DNA of 46,109 nucleotides from an uncultured Pelagibacteraceae bacterium (GCA_902589395.1 CACIST010000006.1:1-46109); one strand, 5' to 3'. Numbered from the stretch's first letter, positions 35,766 to 43,916 are shown. Notes: generated by a model from the sequence alone, not told the origin. Translations and numbers: made by a program.

Positions 35766-35852
35766 GATATAAATTTGAATTAGTTTAGATTAGCATATTC
35801 TTTAAATTTAAACTAGTCGACAAATTATATTATACTTATATGGTCTTTAAAT

Positions 35853-36821
35853 ATGAACTATCGAATTGACAATCTTCAATATTGTAACTGGTCTAGAGAT
35901 ATTTTTCTAATCAATAGGGAAGCTGGATTAAATGCAGTACACGTTACTCTAGTATATCACGAAGATTATGACGAATTTTTGCAAAGAGTAAAAGAGTGGG
36001 ATAGATTTTTTGAAGAAAATTCAGACTTAATATTTTTAGGAAAAACATTTGAAGATATTACAAAAGCTCAATCAGACAATAAAACAGCAATTTTTTTCGG
36101 TTTTCAAAATTGTTCACCAATTGAGGATGACATCAATTTAATAGAGAAAGTTTATGAGCATGGTTGTAGATTTATGCAACTTACTTATAATAATCAATCT
36201 CTTCTAGCCACAGGATGTTATGAAAAAAATGATTCTGGAGTGACAAATTTTGGAAGAGAAGCAATTAAAGAGATGAACAGGGTAGGTATAGTTGTGGACA
36301 TGTCCCATTCAGCAGAGAAAAGTACTTTGGATGCAATAGAAATAAGTGAAAAACCAATTGCAATTACCCATGCTAATCCTTCTTTCTGGCATCAAGCTTT
36401 AAGAAATAAATCAGATTTCTTGTTAAAGAAACTTTCTGAAAGTGGAGGTATATTAGGTTTATCATTATATTCTCATCATTTGAAAGATGGAACAAATTGT
36501 AAATTAGAAAGCTTTTGTGAAATGGTTGCTAAAACTGCAGAAATAATGGAAGTAAAAAATATTGGTATTGGATCAGATCTATGTTTAAACCAACCTGACA
36601 GCGTTGTTGAATGGATGAGAAATGGAACTTGGTCTAAAAGTACATATTATGGAGAGGGAAATAAAAAAAAACCTGGATTCCCAGAACAACCTGAGTGGTT
36701 TTTGGATGCTAGAGGGTTTGATAATTTAGAAAGTGGACTAAAAAAAGTTGGTTTTAATAAGCAAGAAGTAGATGGAATTTTAGGAAATAATTGGTTTAAT
36801 TTTTATAAAGGAATTAATTAA
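35853..36821 (+). CDS. M19 (renal dipeptidase-like) protein with altered metal site
   Basis: The 322-residue protein aligns with peptidase M19/amidohydrolase-fold dipeptidases. It keeps GIVVDMSHSAEKST and IAITHANP (the two histidine ligands of the second metal), the following ALRNKSD arginine and the late aspartate in IGIGSDLCLN. The N-terminal H-x-D pair, normally in an I-D-G-H-N-D context, is replaced by IDNLQY, and the bridging Glu is replaced in FFGFQNCSP. A two-zinc dipeptidase mechanism is therefore unlikely as written. There is no signal peptide or lipid anchor, so it is cytoplasmic. Its stop overlaps the next start (TAATG at 36819-36823), tying it to the unknown genes that follow. Confidence 0.8.
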   Translation: MNYRIDNLQYCNWSRDIFLINREAGLNAVHVTLVYHEDYDEFLQRVKEWDRFFEENSDLIFLGKTFEDITKAQSDNKTAIFFGFQNCSPIEDDINLIEKVYEHGCRFMQLTYNNQSLLATGCYEKNDSGVTNFGREAIKEMNRVGIVVDMSHSAEKSTLDAIEISEKPIAITHANPSFWHQALRNKSDFLLKKLSESGGILGLSLYSHHLKDGTNCKLESFCEMVAKTAEIMEVKNIGIGSDLCLNQPDSVVEWMRNGTWSKSTYYGEGNKKKPGFPEQPEWFLDARGFDNLESGLKKVGFNKQEVDGILGNNWFNFYKGIN

Positions 36822-38476
36822 TGGAAATAAGATTAAGAGATCCAAAATTTTTGATGAAACTATCTAAATTGGGATCTTTTCATCAATCAAAATTATCATT
36901 TCTAAGATCTTTTTTATCTGAATTTAAAGATTGGAAATATAGCCGAGATTTATTTCAACTAAATGACAAAGGACATGGGAGAGCAGTTTATTCTTTTACA
37001 AAAGATAAAAGAACATATTCTCTCATTTGTTTTGCTAATGAAATCAAAGATGACGAGAGATCAGATAGAGTAATAGCCACCAAGTGGGATGCTGCTTTTA
37101 CCTTATTTGATGGAATTCCATCAAAAGAAGACATAGATAGACTTAACAATAATGTTCCAAAACAAGAGGTGGGAAGACTTTCGTTTAAGGAATTAACGTT
37201 ATCAAGAGCCAACAAGTCAGTAAGAGTTTTCGAACATGTAGTTGACAGTTTATCAAATGGAGAGCAACCTAATAAAGAAATTTTATCAAAGGTTGGATAT
37301 TTATATAGAACAACAGCAGTTTATGGATCAGGAAAATTTGGTTTAGCGGACAGGTTTAGAATTAAAAATAGAGAGGAAATTAGAGGACCTTTTAGATTAG
37401 AAATGATGTTAGTTTATCTCGTTAGACAATTTACCTTTGATCAGGTTAATCATATTGCAAAAAATAAAAATCCAAAATTAGCAGTAGAATTAGATCCTGC
37501 AATTAGCAGGAACTTAGGAATAGGAAATTCCACTGGCCTTGGTATGGCTCCTTTTATTGTTAATCATCCTACTTTGTTGAATAATTGGATACATGCGAGA
37601 GAAACTGCTTTGAAACAAATAAGAGAAATAGAACAAGTTTCAAAAAATGAGATTGATATTTTTTATAATTGCCTAATTAAATCTTTAAAGAATATAACCA
37701 GTTGGAATACTGACAGCAAATTTCAAAAAGAAAAAATCAAAAGTTTAATTGAAGATTTAAAAAAGTTTATAAAATTTATGAAAGAAGATTTTAAATTTGA
37801 AAATTCATATCAATTTAATCAAATTTACAACTGGTCAGAGGAAAATTTAAATGATGAATGTATAGAATATATTGTATCTATGATGATGGAACCATATGAT
37901 GACATAGTTAATCCATTAATTACGCAAATGAGTTCTGATGAGGAAGAATATTTTAATATTCCTGTTGATAGAACCATAGAGGATTTAAGAAACATATTAG
38001 AAAATAAATATTCCGAAATACTTAAGATTGATTTTTTAAAAGATGAAAATAATCAAAACTTTTGGTTTATATCAAAAAATAAAGAAGAACCTAGAATAGG
38101 GGATAGATATATTGATGAAGGATCTGACTTGGAACAGCCATTAGCAATAGCAAGAGACATTAATAAACTTTACGAGGCTGTATTTTCCAAAAAAAATAGT
38201 TCTAAAATTGGAAAATTTCTAAAAGATAATAATCATTTAAGACACGTTGTTAGAAGAGCCTTTATTGCTGAAAAGTTTCCTTATTCAGAAATCCAAGACA
38301 ATACAATTGGGTCCAAACTAGTTCCAATTGATATGTTAAGATTAAAATTATCATTTTTTGGAGCAATAAAGTTTGATCCTAGATCAGATAAATGGTTGCG
38401 TATTTGCATGTTCCAAGGAGCACCTTTGCCTTCAGAATTGGGAAATTTTGATGATAAATGGATTTATAAATCATAA
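36821..38476 (+). CDS. conserved-looking protein of unknown function (551 aa)
   Basis: This soluble 551-residue protein has no signal peptide. Notable segments are FQLNDKGHGRAVYSF (about residues 46-60), YLYRTTAVYGSGKFGLADRF near 165-184, GPFRLEMMLVYLVRQFTFDQ near 190, and a motif-like GIGNSTGLGMAPFIVNHP near 227-244. A long acidic and lysine-rich helical middle (about 265-400) follows, then a C-terminal region with HLRHVVRRAF and DPRSDKWLRICMFQGAPLP. The glycine-rich and aromatic motifs look like those of an enzyme core, but I do not recognise the family. It is coupled to the M19-like gene by TAATG and lies four bases before the DUF3726-like gene. Confidence 0.75.
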   Translation: MEIRLRDPKFLMKLSKLGSFHQSKLSFLRSFLSEFKDWKYSRDLFQLNDKGHGRAVYSFTKDKRTYSLICFANEIKDDERSDRVIATKWDAAFTLFDGIPSKEDIDRLNNNVPKQEVGRLSFKELTLSRANKSVRVFEHVVDSLSNGEQPNKEILSKVGYLYRTTAVYGSGKFGLADRFRIKNREEIRGPFRLEMMLVYLVRQFTFDQVNHIAKNKNPKLAVELDPAISRNLGIGNSTGLGMAPFIVNHPTLLNNWIHARETALKQIREIEQVSKNEIDIFYNCLIKSLKNITSWNTDSKFQKEKIKSLIEDLKKFIKFMKEDFKFENSYQFNQIYNWSEENLNDECIEYIVSMMMEPYDDIVNPLITQMSSDEEEYFNIPVDRTIEDLRNILENKYSEILKIDFLKDENNQNFWFISKNKEEPRIGDRYIDEGSDLEQPLAIARDINKLYEAVFSKKNSSKIGKFLKDNNHLRHVVRRAFIAEKFPYSEIQDNTIGSKLVPIDMLRLKLSFFGAIKFDPRSDKWLRICMFQGAPLPSELGNFDDKWIYKS

Positions 38477-38480
38477 ATAA

Positions 38481-39089
38481 ATGAGAAGCTTTAGTGAAAT
38501 AGAAGTAACTACAAAAAAAGCATCTAAAGCTATTGGTTTTTCTTGGGGAATATCAGAGGAGGTTGGAAAAAATATACGATTACTAGAAATGTTTGGACTA
38601 CCAGGTCTTAAAAATTTAAACCAATACTACAAAATTTATAAAATCAGTAATTTTGAAAATATAGATGAAATATCAGTCTCAAATACTCCAAAGACTTTTT
38701 ATTGTCCTATATTATCTGGATTAAATTTTTTTGATCAATCTTCATCAATATCTAAATTCATTGAAATTGAAATAAATAAGATTGCTTTTCCACTTATATT
38801 TTTATCATTTGTAAGCAGAACTTCAGAAATTATTGGTAAGAGAATTTTTTTAAAGATGGATGATAAAGAATTTTTATTTAATTTTAATGAGTCTATTTAT
38901 TCAAACTATCTAACAGGAGACGTATTGGAAAAATCAGATAAAATTAATTTAAAATTTTTAGATAATAAGAACAGTTTCACTGAAGATGATTGGTCTGAAA
39001 TTTATAATTTATCACTAAAAACTTACGTCGATGAAAGTGATAAATCGAGGGAACGAACAGCAGGAGCTGGATTAACAGATAATGACTAA
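38481..39089 (+). CDS. DUF3726-like protein of unknown function
   Basis: The 202-residue protein has the N-terminal pattern I associate with DUF3726: SFSEIEVTTKKASKAIGFSWGISEEVGKNIRLLEMFGLPGL (residues 3-43), i.e. S-x-x-E-I-x...K-A...G-x-x-W-G-x-x-E-E-x-G. The rest is mixed alpha/beta without recognisable active-site residues. No biochemical role is known to me. Its 3' end overlaps the small CxxC gene by eight bases. Confidence 0.65.
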   Translation: MRSFSEIEVTTKKASKAIGFSWGISEEVGKNIRLLEMFGLPGLKNLNQYYKIYKISNFENIDEISVSNTPKTFYCPILSGLNFFDQSSSISKFIEIEINKIAFPLIFLSFVSRTSEIIGKRIFLKMDDKEFLFNFNESIYSNYLTGDVLEKSDKINLKFLDNKNSFTEDDWSEIYNLSLKTYVDESDKSRERTAGAGLTDND

Positions 39090-39249
39090 AGAATATGATG
39101 CAGAATTAAATAAGAATTTAGAAGCAGATTTAAATGATATATGTGAAGAGTGTAAAAAAGAAGATGAAAGTGTAACTCAAAATTTATTTCTTACTGGTTT
39201 TAAAATATGCAAATCTTGTAGAACATCTAAAACTGTTTTTCCTTTTTAG
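39082..39249 (+). CDS. 55-residue CxxC/CxxC zinc-ribbon-like protein
   Basis: A short open frame from ATG 39082 to TAG 39247-39249 encodes 55 residues with two knuckles, CEEC (residues 21-24) and CKSC (43-46), as expected for one four-cysteine zinc site. The N-terminus is acidic and helical, and the end is TVFPF. It overlaps the preceding DUF3726-like gene by eight bases and ends four bases inside the convergent Yip1-like gene. Its cysteine pattern and coupling make it a convincing small gene. It may be a structural or regulatory subunit of the preceding proteins, by inference. Confidence 0.72.
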   Translation: MTKEYDAELNKNLEADLNDICEECKKEDESVTQNLFLTGFKICKSCRTSKTVFPF

Positions 39250-39791
39250 CTAATATTACTTATTGGAATTGAATTCATTCTATTAATTATGAATGTTATA
39301 GATAGAAAAGCTATTATTAGAAAAGATAAAAATACTATTCCGAAGGATTTCAAGTTAGATTTTAAATTCAAAATTTGTCTGGTTGATATTATAAGAGATG
39401 CAAAAATCCAAAATTGAGTAAGGAAAATAATTGGCAGAACTAAGTCAGGTGTTACTGCAAAAAACCTAATTAAACCTGGTGCATGAGCATATCCCACACC
39501 TATTATGATCTTTTTAAAAGGAACCTTGCTCCCTTTGTCTGGAAAAATTTTTACTCCAATTACAAAAATAAAAATAGCCCAAACGAACCATGTTAAAAGA
39601 GCTGTCAAGCCTGAGATACCAATTGATGTTCTCACAATTGAATTTGCCGCTACTGCTCCCGCAACACCATCAAGTATCATTACAAGACCAGCAAAATAGA
39701 TTGCAGCTTCACCAAAGTATTTATTATCTTTGTATAAGCTTTTATCTAATTTTAATGATTTAAAAAAAATTTCTAAAAATTGTGCGAACAT
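39246..39791 (-). CDS. Yip1-family membrane protein
   Basis: The 181-residue protein has five hydrophobic segments (starting near residues 29, 56, 94, 115 and 147) and the Yip1-domain landmark GVGYAHAPGLIRFF near residue 100. Bacterial Yip1 proteins are inner-membrane proteins of unknown function. It stands alone downstream of the DmdA-like gene, separated by a hairpin, and its 3' end overlaps the CxxC gene by four bases. Confidence 0.8.
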   Translation of the reverse strand: MFAQFLEIFFKSLKLDKSLYKDNKYFGEAAIYFAGLVMILDGVAGAVAANSIVRTSIGISGLTALLTWFVWAIFIFVIGVKIFPDKGSKVPFKKIIIGVGYAHAPGLIRFFAVTPDLVLPIIFLTQFWIFASLIISTRQILNLKSNLKSFGIVFLSFLIIAFLSITFIINRMNSIPISNIS

Positions 39792-39798
39792 TATAATT

Positions 39799-39821
39799 AG
39801 GGAGGAGCTAAACTCCTCCCT
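39799..39821 (-). terminator. hairpin between the DmdA-like gene and the Yip1 gene
   Basis: A perfect 9-bp GC-rich stem (39799-39807 AGGGAGGAG pairs with 39813-39821, loop five bases) lies just after the DmdA-like stop on the minus strand and eight bases before the Yip1 start codon. The following minus-strand sequence (TAATTATAAT) has only a weak U-run, so it may act as a leaky terminator or a 3'-end stabiliser. Confidence 0.6.
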
Positions 39822-39829
39822 TTAATTGT

Positions 39830-41188
39830 TTAACCTTTTACAACTTCTCTTGTATTGGCGTTGTAAGATTCTTTAAAAGGTATATCTACCACTACTGCAT
39901 CAACAGGTTTGCCTGGAGTTTCAGAATATTTTTCAGGCAAGTGTATCTTAAACTTAGTTCCGACTTTTCCTTTTGGAAACCCATTAGCGTTTAATGTTCC
40001 ATCAAACGGAACATAACCCATGGCTATATTTTGTTTTTTTTCAGGGTGATACCAAGGGGAAGTAACAAAACCTATTGGTTCTCCACCACCTTCATCGGAA
40101 ATCAACCAAAAATCAGGCGCGTACTCTTCAATTGGTTTTCCACCTAATTCTAGACCAACTAATTGAAGTTTATATGGTTTATGACCTGCTTTTAAATCAG
40201 CTTTCATTTTTTCAAGAGCTTTTTTACCTACATAGTCTGACTTCTTATCCCATTCTCCTTTTCCAGATAACGAAACTTGATAACCTAAGTTACATTGAAA
40301 AGGATTATGTTGATTGTCCATATCTTGACCCCAAGAAAGAATTCCAGCTTGAATTCTTCTATGGTGCGCGGGCGCAATAACCATAAGACTATGTTTTTTT
40401 CCTGCTTCAAGAACAGCATTCCACATATCCTCAGCATATAAAGTACATTCTCTTAAATAAATTTCATATCCAGCTTCACCTGAAAATCCTGACTGAGATA
40501 TCACACAACTTCTTCCACCGATTTTAGCTTCTGCTAAACCGTAGAATGGCATATTATCAAAATCTACTTGATCTCCACATAAATCCTTCATTAATGCTTT
40601 AGATTTTGGCCCTTGTATTTGAACTGGACTTACATCTATTTCATCAATTTCTACATTAAATCTCTCGTCAGCATTTACACCTTGTAAATAAAGACCTATA
40701 TCACTATCCGATAAACTGAACCAAAATTCATCTTTTGATATTCTTAAAAGAATAGGATCATTTAATACTCCGCCATACGCATTACAAAGAATTACATATC
40801 TAGCTCTCATTGGAGAAATCTTTGTAGCATCTCTTGTAATTACATAATCAACAAATTTTTCTGCATCTGGACCTTTTACTCTAATTTGTCTTTCAACAGC
40901 TACGTTCCACATTGTTACATGATTAACGATCGCATCATATTCCACCATTGCACCACCATCTTCTGGTTTTACATATCCTCTAGGATGATAAATACGATTG
41001 TATACAGTTGCTCTCCAACAGCCTGCTTTCATTGACAAATGCCAATAGGGTGATTTTCTTACACGTGTTGAAATTAACATTTCAACTTTTGTTGGTCCGC
41101 TTTGTCTTAAATTATAAGGCACTTTTCTATCAGATTGATCTACTGATGTTACGTGTCTTAACTTACTATAGTCAAATTCATTAGACAT
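39830..41188 (-). CDS. GcvT-fold THF-dependent demethylase (DmdA-like)
   Basis: The 452-residue protein has GcvT/DmdA features: VEYDAIVNHVTMWNVAVERQIRVKGPDAEKF (about residues 82-112), GGVLNDPILLRI, the LSDSDIGLYLQG segment, VQIQGPKSKALM, SQSGFSGEAGYEIYL and the late RIQAGILSWGQDMD. The WNVAVERQ stretch is close to DmdA. At about 80 residues longer than the Pelagibacter DmdA I remember, with an extra N-terminal 40 residues, it is probably a paralogue with a different methyl donor. It is coupled to a MetF-like gene by an eight-base overlap, which suggests methyl transfer to THF followed by oxidation of 5-methyl-THF. The neighbouring betaine-type importer suggests an onium-type osmolyte as donor. 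Confidence 0.82.
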   Translation of the reverse strand: MSNEFDYSKLRHVTSVDQSDRKVPYNLRQSGPTKVEMLISTRVRKSPYWHLSMKAGCWRATVYNRIYHPRGYVKPEDGGAMVEYDAIVNHVTMWNVAVERQIRVKGPDAEKFVDYVITRDATKISPMRARYVILCNAYGGVLNDPILLRISKDEFWFSLSDSDIGLYLQGVNADERFNVEIDEIDVSPVQIQGPKSKALMKDLCGDQVDFDNMPFYGLAEAKIGGRSCVISQSGFSGEAGYEIYLRECTLYAEDMWNAVLEAGKKHSLMVIAPAHHRRIQAGILSWGQDMDNQHNPFQCNLGYQVSLSGKGEWDKKSDYVGKKALEKMKADLKAGHKPYKLQLVGLELGGKPIEEYAPDFWLISDEGGGEPIGFVTSPWYHPEKKQNIAMGYVPFDGTLNANGFPKGKVGTKFKIHLPEKYSETPGKPVDAVVVDIPFKESYNANTREVVKG

Positions 41189-41909
41189 AGTTATTCTCCT
41201 TCAACCACTTGTTTGTTTCCTTCAAGCCGCCGAATGTATAAATGTGAAAATAATCAGTATGCGATTTAACTTTCCCAATTAGATCATTAGGGTCTTTAGG
41301 TTTCAATAAATCTAAAGCCTTACTAAAATTAGATTTAAGAAAATTAATGGAATTTTTTGCACCAACAATATTTGCAAACTTTATCAAGCTTGAAATTTTC
41401 ATGGGCCCAGTTATTCCAACATGAACTGGTATCGTTTGTTTAGAAATGAAATCAACGATAGGCTGAGAATCTAATAACCATTGGGTTACTATATAATCAG
41501 CATAAGGCTTTTTATCTATCATTGCTTTTTCTAATTCTGAATCGGATATATCAGGACTACCCTCTGGATGTCCAGCAATTCCAATCTTAATTCCATCAAA
41601 TAATCCTGTCTCTAATATTTGATAAGAGCTGTCAAATTTTCCAACAGGGTCTCTACTGCCACCTATAGCCAATATCTGTTTTACACCTAAATCTTTACAT
41701 CTCGAGATGTAATCTTTAAGCTCTTCTTCATTATTTATCGATCTAGCTGGGAAGTGAGGCACTGGATTAAATCCTTTCTTAACCAAATCACCAGACTTAT
41801 CTGCAGTCTCCTTATAATCTCCTCCAGGTAGCATAGTCACATAAACATCTTTAACTTCAGGTAAAGTATCAAGATCTGTGTGAGGTCCAATTTCTAATGA
41901 AAAATTCAT
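41181..41909 (-). CDS. methylenetetrahydrofolate reductase-like protein (short)
   Basis: At 242 residues it is shorter than MetF (about 290) but follows the MTHFR barrel: FSLEIGPHTDLDTLP at the start, VYVTMLPGGDYKETADKSGDLVKKGFNPVPHFPAR (about residues 23-57), ILAIGGSRDPVGKF, GIKIGIAGHPEGSPD (about 100-115) and VHVGITGPMKISSLIKFA. The GGSRDP and AGHPEGHP-like motifs are the flavin/folate contacts. In this operon it probably oxidises 5-methyl-THF made by the DmdA-like enzyme to methylene-THF. It overlaps that gene by eight bases. Confidence 0.78.
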   Translation of the reverse strand: MNFSLEIGPHTDLDTLPEVKDVYVTMLPGGDYKETADKSGDLVKKGFNPVPHFPARSINNEEELKDYISRCKDLGVKQILAIGGSRDPVGKFDSSYQILETGLFDGIKIGIAGHPEGSPDISDSELEKAMIDKKPYADYIVTQWLLDSQPIVDFISKQTIPVHVGITGPMKISSLIKFANIVGAKNSINFLKSNFSKALDLLKPKDPNDLIGKVKSHTDYFHIYTFGGLKETNKWLKENNYV

Positions 41910-41971
41910 TTATGAATAATTATTTATTTTAAAATGTCTGTCTAGAAAAATCGTAAGCTAAAATGACAGAG

Positions 41972-42865
41972 CTATTTTTTCTGACCTCTATGCTTTTGAA
42001 TTCTCTCACCATATTTCTGAGTAACCCTATCAAAGATAATTGCTAAAGCTACTATTGCTAGACCGTTCATCATTCCAAGCGCTAAATACTGATTTGAAAT
42101 AGCTTGTAATATAGGTACCCCAAGACCTTTAACTCCAATCATTGACGCAATTACCACCATAGCCAAAGCCATCATTATTGTTTGGTTTATTCCTGCAAAT
42201 ATTGTGGGCAAGGATAATGGAATTTGCACAGATTTTAGCTTTTGCATTGGAGTTGCGCCAAATGCTTCGCTTGCCTCAAGAGTTTCTTTATCGACCTCCC
42301 TTATTCCAAGGTTTGTTAGTCTAACAACTGGTGGTAGGGCATATATACATACTGCTAATAAGCCAGGGACTTTTCCTATGCCTAAAAGCATAATTATTGG
42401 AATAAGATAAACAAAACTTGGTATTGTTTGCATCATATCCAATACAGGTAGAATAGTTTTTTCTGCTCTTCTTGATTTGGACATTAATACTCCGATTGGT
42501 ATTCCAACAACAATACATACAAGTGTAGAAACAGAAATTATGGCAACTGTTGCCATACAATTTTTCCACATCCCAAAATAACCTATAATTATAAAACAAA
42601 TTACAGTTCCTATCACCAGCTTAATACTTCTCGAACCAATCCAAGCGAGTAAAGCAAATGCCCCTATAACTAAAGGCCAAGGACTATTTACTAATAACTT
42701 TTCTAACCAAATTAAAAAATAGAGTAGTGGATCAAAAAAACTTTCTATTCCATCACCATAAGCTCTTGAAAACTCTTTAAAACTTAAATCAATACCTTTT
42801 TTCAGCTCTCTAAGAGCTGTTCTATCCATTACTGGTATTGAATTTAAGAAATCCATTTTTTTCAA
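41972..42865 (-). CDS. proW: OpuA/ProW-type ABC importer permease
   Basis: The 297-residue protein is a single-domain betaine-type permease with about six to seven helices. Landmarks are ISVSTLVCIVVGIPIGVLMSKSRRAEK, LDMMQTIPSFVYLIPIIMLLGIGKVPG and the coupling loop EASEAFGATPMQKLKSVQIPLSLP (about 202-225). The start may be TTG 42865 or ATG 42856. Both lie directly behind a hairpin and lack a ribosome site. No ATPase gene accompanies it; the TmoW-like ATPase 32 kb away, or another ATPase, would have to serve. Confidence 0.88.
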   Translation of the reverse strand: MKKMDFLNSIPVMDRTALRELKKGIDLSFKEFSRAYGDGIESFFDPLLYFLIWLEKLLVNSPWPLVIGAFALLAWIGSRSIKLVIGTVICFIIIGYFGMWKNCMATVAIISVSTLVCIVVGIPIGVLMSKSRRAEKTILPVLDMMQTIPSFVYLIPIIMLLGIGKVPGLLAVCIYALPPVVRLTNLGIREVDKETLEASEAFGATPMQKLKSVQIPLSLPTIFAGINQTIMMALAMVVIASMIGVKGLGVPILQAISNQYLALGMMNGLAIVALAIIFDRVTQKYGERIQKHRGQKK

Positions 42866-42890
42866 CTGAACCCGTTATAAACGGGTTCAG
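42866..42890 (-). promoter_or_regulatory. intercistronic hairpin between binding protein and permease genes
   Basis: A perfect 11-bp stem (42866-42876 pairs with 42880-42890, loop of three bases; core GAACCCGTT/AACGGGTTC) lies 15 bases after the binding-protein stop and ends one base before the possible TTG start of the permease. No U-run follows on the minus strand, so it is better explained as an RNA-stability or processing element, or as a block to permease translation, than as a terminator. Confidence 0.75.
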
Positions 42891-42905
42891 TAATATTTAC
42901 ACTAA

Positions 42906-43916
42906 TTATAGTGCTTTTTTGATTTTTTTAGCAGCTGAACTTGTTACCCATTTAGTCCAAACGTCTTCTTGTGTTTTTAAGAATTCGATAGCCGCATCTG
43001 CACCTTCAGCTTGGTTTTCACCCATCCAAACTAACATTCCATTCATAACTGGACCTGGGTAAGTTCTTTTCTCAAGATAATCCATACCTTCTTTTCCAGC
43101 AGTTTTTTTATAGTTGTCAGTTGCAACACTATAAACTTCAGATTTAACCCATGAAGATTTCAAAGGATTAGCACATTCTTGCTCTGGTTTTGATAAACAG
43201 TTATCCCAGTTATCTTTACCAGCGTACTCACCCATATCTACAGCTTGCATATTGTATTTTCCAATAATAGCTGTTGGAGACCAGTAGTAACCAAACCAGT
43301 TTTCACCTCTTTCGGCAGCTTTAGCAATTGAACCATCAAGACCTGCTGCTGATCCAGTTTCTACTATAGCCCAACCTTTCGCTTCCATTCCCCAAGCTCT
43401 AAAATGATTTCTGTTACTTAGTTCACAGTTCCATCCTGGAGGACAGATATGAAATCCACCTTTTGATGGATCCTCTGGATGTGGAAATAGATCAGGTCTT
43501 TCTAAAATTGCATCTGCAGTTGTAAGTTCTGGATGCTTCTCTAAAGTTGCTGGCAATACCCACCAACCTTCACCTAAACCAGTAATTGGTGCTTTATTTA
43601 TTGAGTGAAGTTTTCCTTCAGCTACAGCAGCTTCTAACTCAACTTTTGCTGCATTTGCCCAAAACTCAGGAGCTATATCCGGCTCACCTTTTTCTTGCAT
43701 TGATGTAAAAGTAGGCATAGTTGAACCTGGTACAAGCTCAACATTACATCCATAACCTTCTTCTAATATAACTTTATCTACTTCAGCCATAAAATTTGCA
43801 GAAGCCCAGTTCATATTAGCAATAGTAATGTCTCCACATTTTGCATTAGCAACATTACCGTACGATGTAACTCCTAAAACAAATAATGCAGAAAGCAATA
43901 TTCTTTTTAATTTCAT
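42906..43916 (-). CDS. proX: betaine-type ABC importer, periplasmic binding protein
   Basis: The 336-residue precursor has a signal peptide (MKLKRILLSALFVLGVTSYG, cleavage after ANA near residue 25) and an OpuAC body. Features are ITIANMNWASANFMAEVDKVILEEGYG, EFWANA, GLGEGWWVLP, ICPPGWNC, GENWFGYYWSPTAIIGKY and a C-terminal MLVWMGEN. The many Trp/Tyr residues suit a cage for a quaternary ammonium or sulfonium ligand, and Cys pairs suggest disulfides. It differs clearly from tmoX in sequence and so probably in ligand. A ribosome site (AGGAGA) precedes the ATG. Confidence 0.88.
   Translation of the reverse strand: MKLKRILLSALFVLGVTSYGNVANAKCGDITIANMNWASANFMAEVDKVILEEGYGCNVELVPGSTMPTFTSMQEKGEPDIAPEFWANAAKVELEAAVAEGKLHSINKAPITGLGEGWWVLPATLEKHPELTTADAILERPDLFPHPEDPSKGGFHICPPGWNCELSNRNHFRAWGMEAKGWAIVETGSAAGLDGSIAKAAERGENWFGYYWSPTAIIGKYNMQAVDMGEYAGKDNWDNCLSKPEQECANPLKSSWVKSEVYSVATDNYKKTAGKEGMDYLEKRTYPGPVMNGMLVWMGENQAEGADAAIEFLKTQEDVWTKWVTSSAAKKIKKAL

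Noticed and set aside
41910-41971. Possible terminator after the permease gene on the minus strand
   Set aside because: Only 4-5 base-pair stems with long loops could be drawn, too weak to call.
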